Source of the DNA: Sphingobacterium hotanense
GTDB taxonomy: Bacteria > Bacteroidota > Bacteroidia > Sphingobacteriales > Sphingobacteriaceae
Reading direction: 5' to 3'
Assembly: GCF_008274825.1 (NCBI RefSeq)
Contig: NZ_CP030848.1
Span: 1,054,001 to 1,118,000 of the forward strand
Length of the DNA stretch: 64,000 nt
Positions 63,170 to 64,000 of this stretch are shown here, piece by piece (positions within the stretch are counted from its first letter, which is position 1; the number at the start of each line of letters is the position of its first letter). The notes below the pieces were generated by a model, which did no database searches, was not told where the DNA came from, and saw only the letters and a program-made list of their open reading frames with translations. The position numbers and the translations under genes were made by a program.

Positions 63170-63224
63170 ATGTTAGATATTAGTTTAGTAGATGTTAGAC
63201 ATTAGATATGAGACATTAGAGTAT
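63170..63224 (+). repeat. TAG-heptad tract, plus orientation (long)
   Basis: TAGAT, TAGATGT, TAGATAT, TAGTT, TAGTAGATGT, TAGACAT, TAGATAT, GAGACAT, TAGAGTA: longest tract in the window, with two register slips. It faces 63613-63649. Confidence 0.75.
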
Positions 63225-63233
63225 GGGATGCTA

Positions 63234-63279
63234 ATTCTGAACCAGGAAAGGAAGGATCAAAGGATAAGCAGGATCAGGT
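63234..63279 (+). repeat. GGAAAGGAAGGAT unit, forward
   Basis: CTGAACCAGG, AAAGGAAGGATC, then AGGAT and CAGGAT steps. Mirrored by 63488-63562. Confidence 0.75.
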
Positions 63280-63315
63280 ATCGTTAAATATGTAGGGATG
63301 GATTTGTATTTTTTA

Positions 63316-63465
63316 TAGGAGACGTTTAGTGAAACGTCTCTACGCATTGGCGTCCAATTGGCTTCTATACAATTTGAACTATATAGGCGGTAATCATGAC
63401 GAACCGCGTAGAGACGTTTCACTAAACGTCTCCTGAAACGTAGAATATCAATACCGTACATATGG
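63316..63465. repeat. Core element with two GAGACGTTT palindromes (copy 2)
   Basis: Inverted relative to 54655-54792. Palindromes at 63319-63340 and 63411-63432, each GAGACGTTT, 4-base loop, AAACGTCTC. The second replaces the TTTAG of the 54-kb copy. The interval 63035-63646 has no supported gene; an 85-codon minus frame here is made of repeats. Confidence 0.8.
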
Positions 63466-63487
63466 GCCCCATTTGTACGCCATACCA

Positions 63488-63562
63488 AATCCTGTCCATC
63501 ATTTCATCCTTCCTTTCCTGGTTCAAAACTACATTGCATCCTTCCTTTCCGGGTTCAAAACA
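63488..63562 (-). repeat. Two GGAAAGGAAGGAT units, reverse
   Basis: 63488-63529 and 63530-63562, the second truncated; inverted partners of 63234-63279. Confidence 0.75.
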
Positions 63563-63612
63563 AAATTCTCTTTCTAAACCAAGCGATCAAAAACAATCAC
63601 TTTAAAATGGAC

Positions 63613-63649
63613 ACTACTCTAATGTCTAACATCTAATATCTAAAATCTA
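63613..63649 (-). repeat. TAG-heptad tract beginning at the AI-2E gene stop codon
   Basis: Minus strand: TAGATTT, TAGATAT, TAGATGT, TAGACAT, TAGAGTA in perfect register; the first TAG (63647-63649) is the stop codon. Confidence 0.8.
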
Positions 63650-64000
63650 AATAATAATACTTTTCCCTTTTCCATACTCATTCGCATACACTTTTATAAG
63701 CACGCCTACGGAGGAAAGGATTAACGGACCAAAGATCAGTCCTAGCATTCCGAATAGCTTAAGGCCGAGCAGTACACCAAATACGGTGATTAAAGGTGGA
63801 ACATCGCCTAGGGTTTTGAGGATGGTAAAGCGAAGGATATTGTCGATACTGCCGATTAATAATAAGCCATACAGGAAGATACCGATTGCATTTCCGGTGT
63901 CTCCGGCAGCGACGGTGATTAAGGATAGTGGTATGTAGATGGTCATTGTTCCTAGCACAGGTACAATGGACGATACGCCCGTCAGGATGCCCATCAAGAC
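63647..64000 (-). CDS. AI-2E family transporter/permease (C-terminal part; 5' end outside window)
   Basis: About 117 codons, open to the window edge. GVSSIVPVLGT near the start and PPLITVFGVLLGLKLFGMLGLIFGPLILS are the conserved C-terminal segments of the AI-2E/YdiK/PerM permease family (members export autoinducer-2 or act as Na+/H+ antiporters). Four hydrophobic helices; Lys-rich tail. Role beyond family unknown. Confidence 0.82.
   Translation of the reverse strand, partial: VLMGILTGVSSIVPVLGTMTIYIPLSLITVAAGDTGNAIGIFLYGLLLIGSIDNILRFTILKTLGDVPPLITVFGVLLGLKLFGMLGLIFGPLILSSVGVLIKVYANEYGKGKSIII

Noticed and set aside
63231..63488. 85-codon minus-strand frame with RRDVS
   Set aside because: It is translated from the GAGACG palindromes and repeat units; the peptide reflects repeat DNA, not a gene.

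Overview
The window is a chromosomal segment of a Bacteroidota bacterium, most likely Sphingobacteriaceae (Sphingobacterium-like). The evidence is two SusC/SusD pairs with STN domains and a FecR anti-sigma factor, Bacteroidota-type promoter boxes (TAnnTTTG) with almost no Shine-Dalgarno sequences, an ATP synthase operon without beta and epsilon genes, ribBA, and a sphingolipid-type fatty acid hydroxylase. All calls come from reading the sequence and proteins; no database search was run.

Layout. 1-3.6 kb: 5' end of parE, an IS1182-family element (about 1207-3023), and a cupin gene. 3.7-5.9 kb: a PIF1-like helicase. 5.9-11.7 kb: ATP synthase operon (atpZ, an AtpI-like gene, atpB, atpE, atpF, atpH, atpA, atpG). 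12-19 kb: fatty acid hydroxylase, FabH-like KAS III, ClpS, a TonB receptor-like barrel, a DUF1080 lipoprotein and a GxDLY/SGNH esterase. 19.1-33.3 kb: a 14-kb one-strand catabolic locus (fecR, susC, susD, creatininase-family hydrolase, MFS transporter, two-part UxaA-type dehydratase, lactonase-like amidohydrolase, RidA, Tat-exported glycosidase-like protein, and an ECF sigma gene at the far end). 33.7-43.7 kb: housekeeping genes (YjjG-type HAD, two-component system, hemE, hemJ, aldehyde dehydrogenase, ribBA, LptF/G permease, START-like protein). 44 kb: tRNA-Met. 45-48.6 kb: a divergent lipoprotein/TonB receptor pair around a 19-bp palindromic operator; the receptor (His-rich loop, metal-uptake type) is split by a frameshift beside a 9-bp hairpin. 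48.7-54.2 kb: small proteins, an ABC-F ATPase and an ada-alkB repair operon. 55-63 kb: a second SusC/SusD pair with an FAD oxidoreductase, then an SDR dehydrogenase. The right edge cuts an AI-2E-family permease gene.

The most unusual feature is in the intergenic DNA. Tandem heptads (TAG followed by four bases, about TAGAYAT) recur at about 10.8, 11.8, 12.0, 18.9, 33.3, 33.5, 54.5, 55.0, 63.2 and 63.6 kb. A 7-base period places stop codons in all three frames on one strand. Tracts usually occur as convergent pairs, and in four cases the gene's own TAG stop codon is the first triplet of the tract. At 33, 54 and 63 kb the pairs enclose mirrored copies of an approximately 45-bp GGAAAGGAAGGAT unit; at 54 and 63 kb these in turn enclose a core element with a GAGACGTTT palindrome, giving a nested, matryoshka-like repeat structure. 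I know of no described function.

The 19-33 kb locus is the best candidate for an uncharacterised pathway: outer-membrane import, a probable exported glycosidase, then ring-opening hydrolase, lactonase, dehydratase and deaminase steps for an unknown glycoside, cyclitol or sugar acid, probably switched by the distal sigma factor through FecR.
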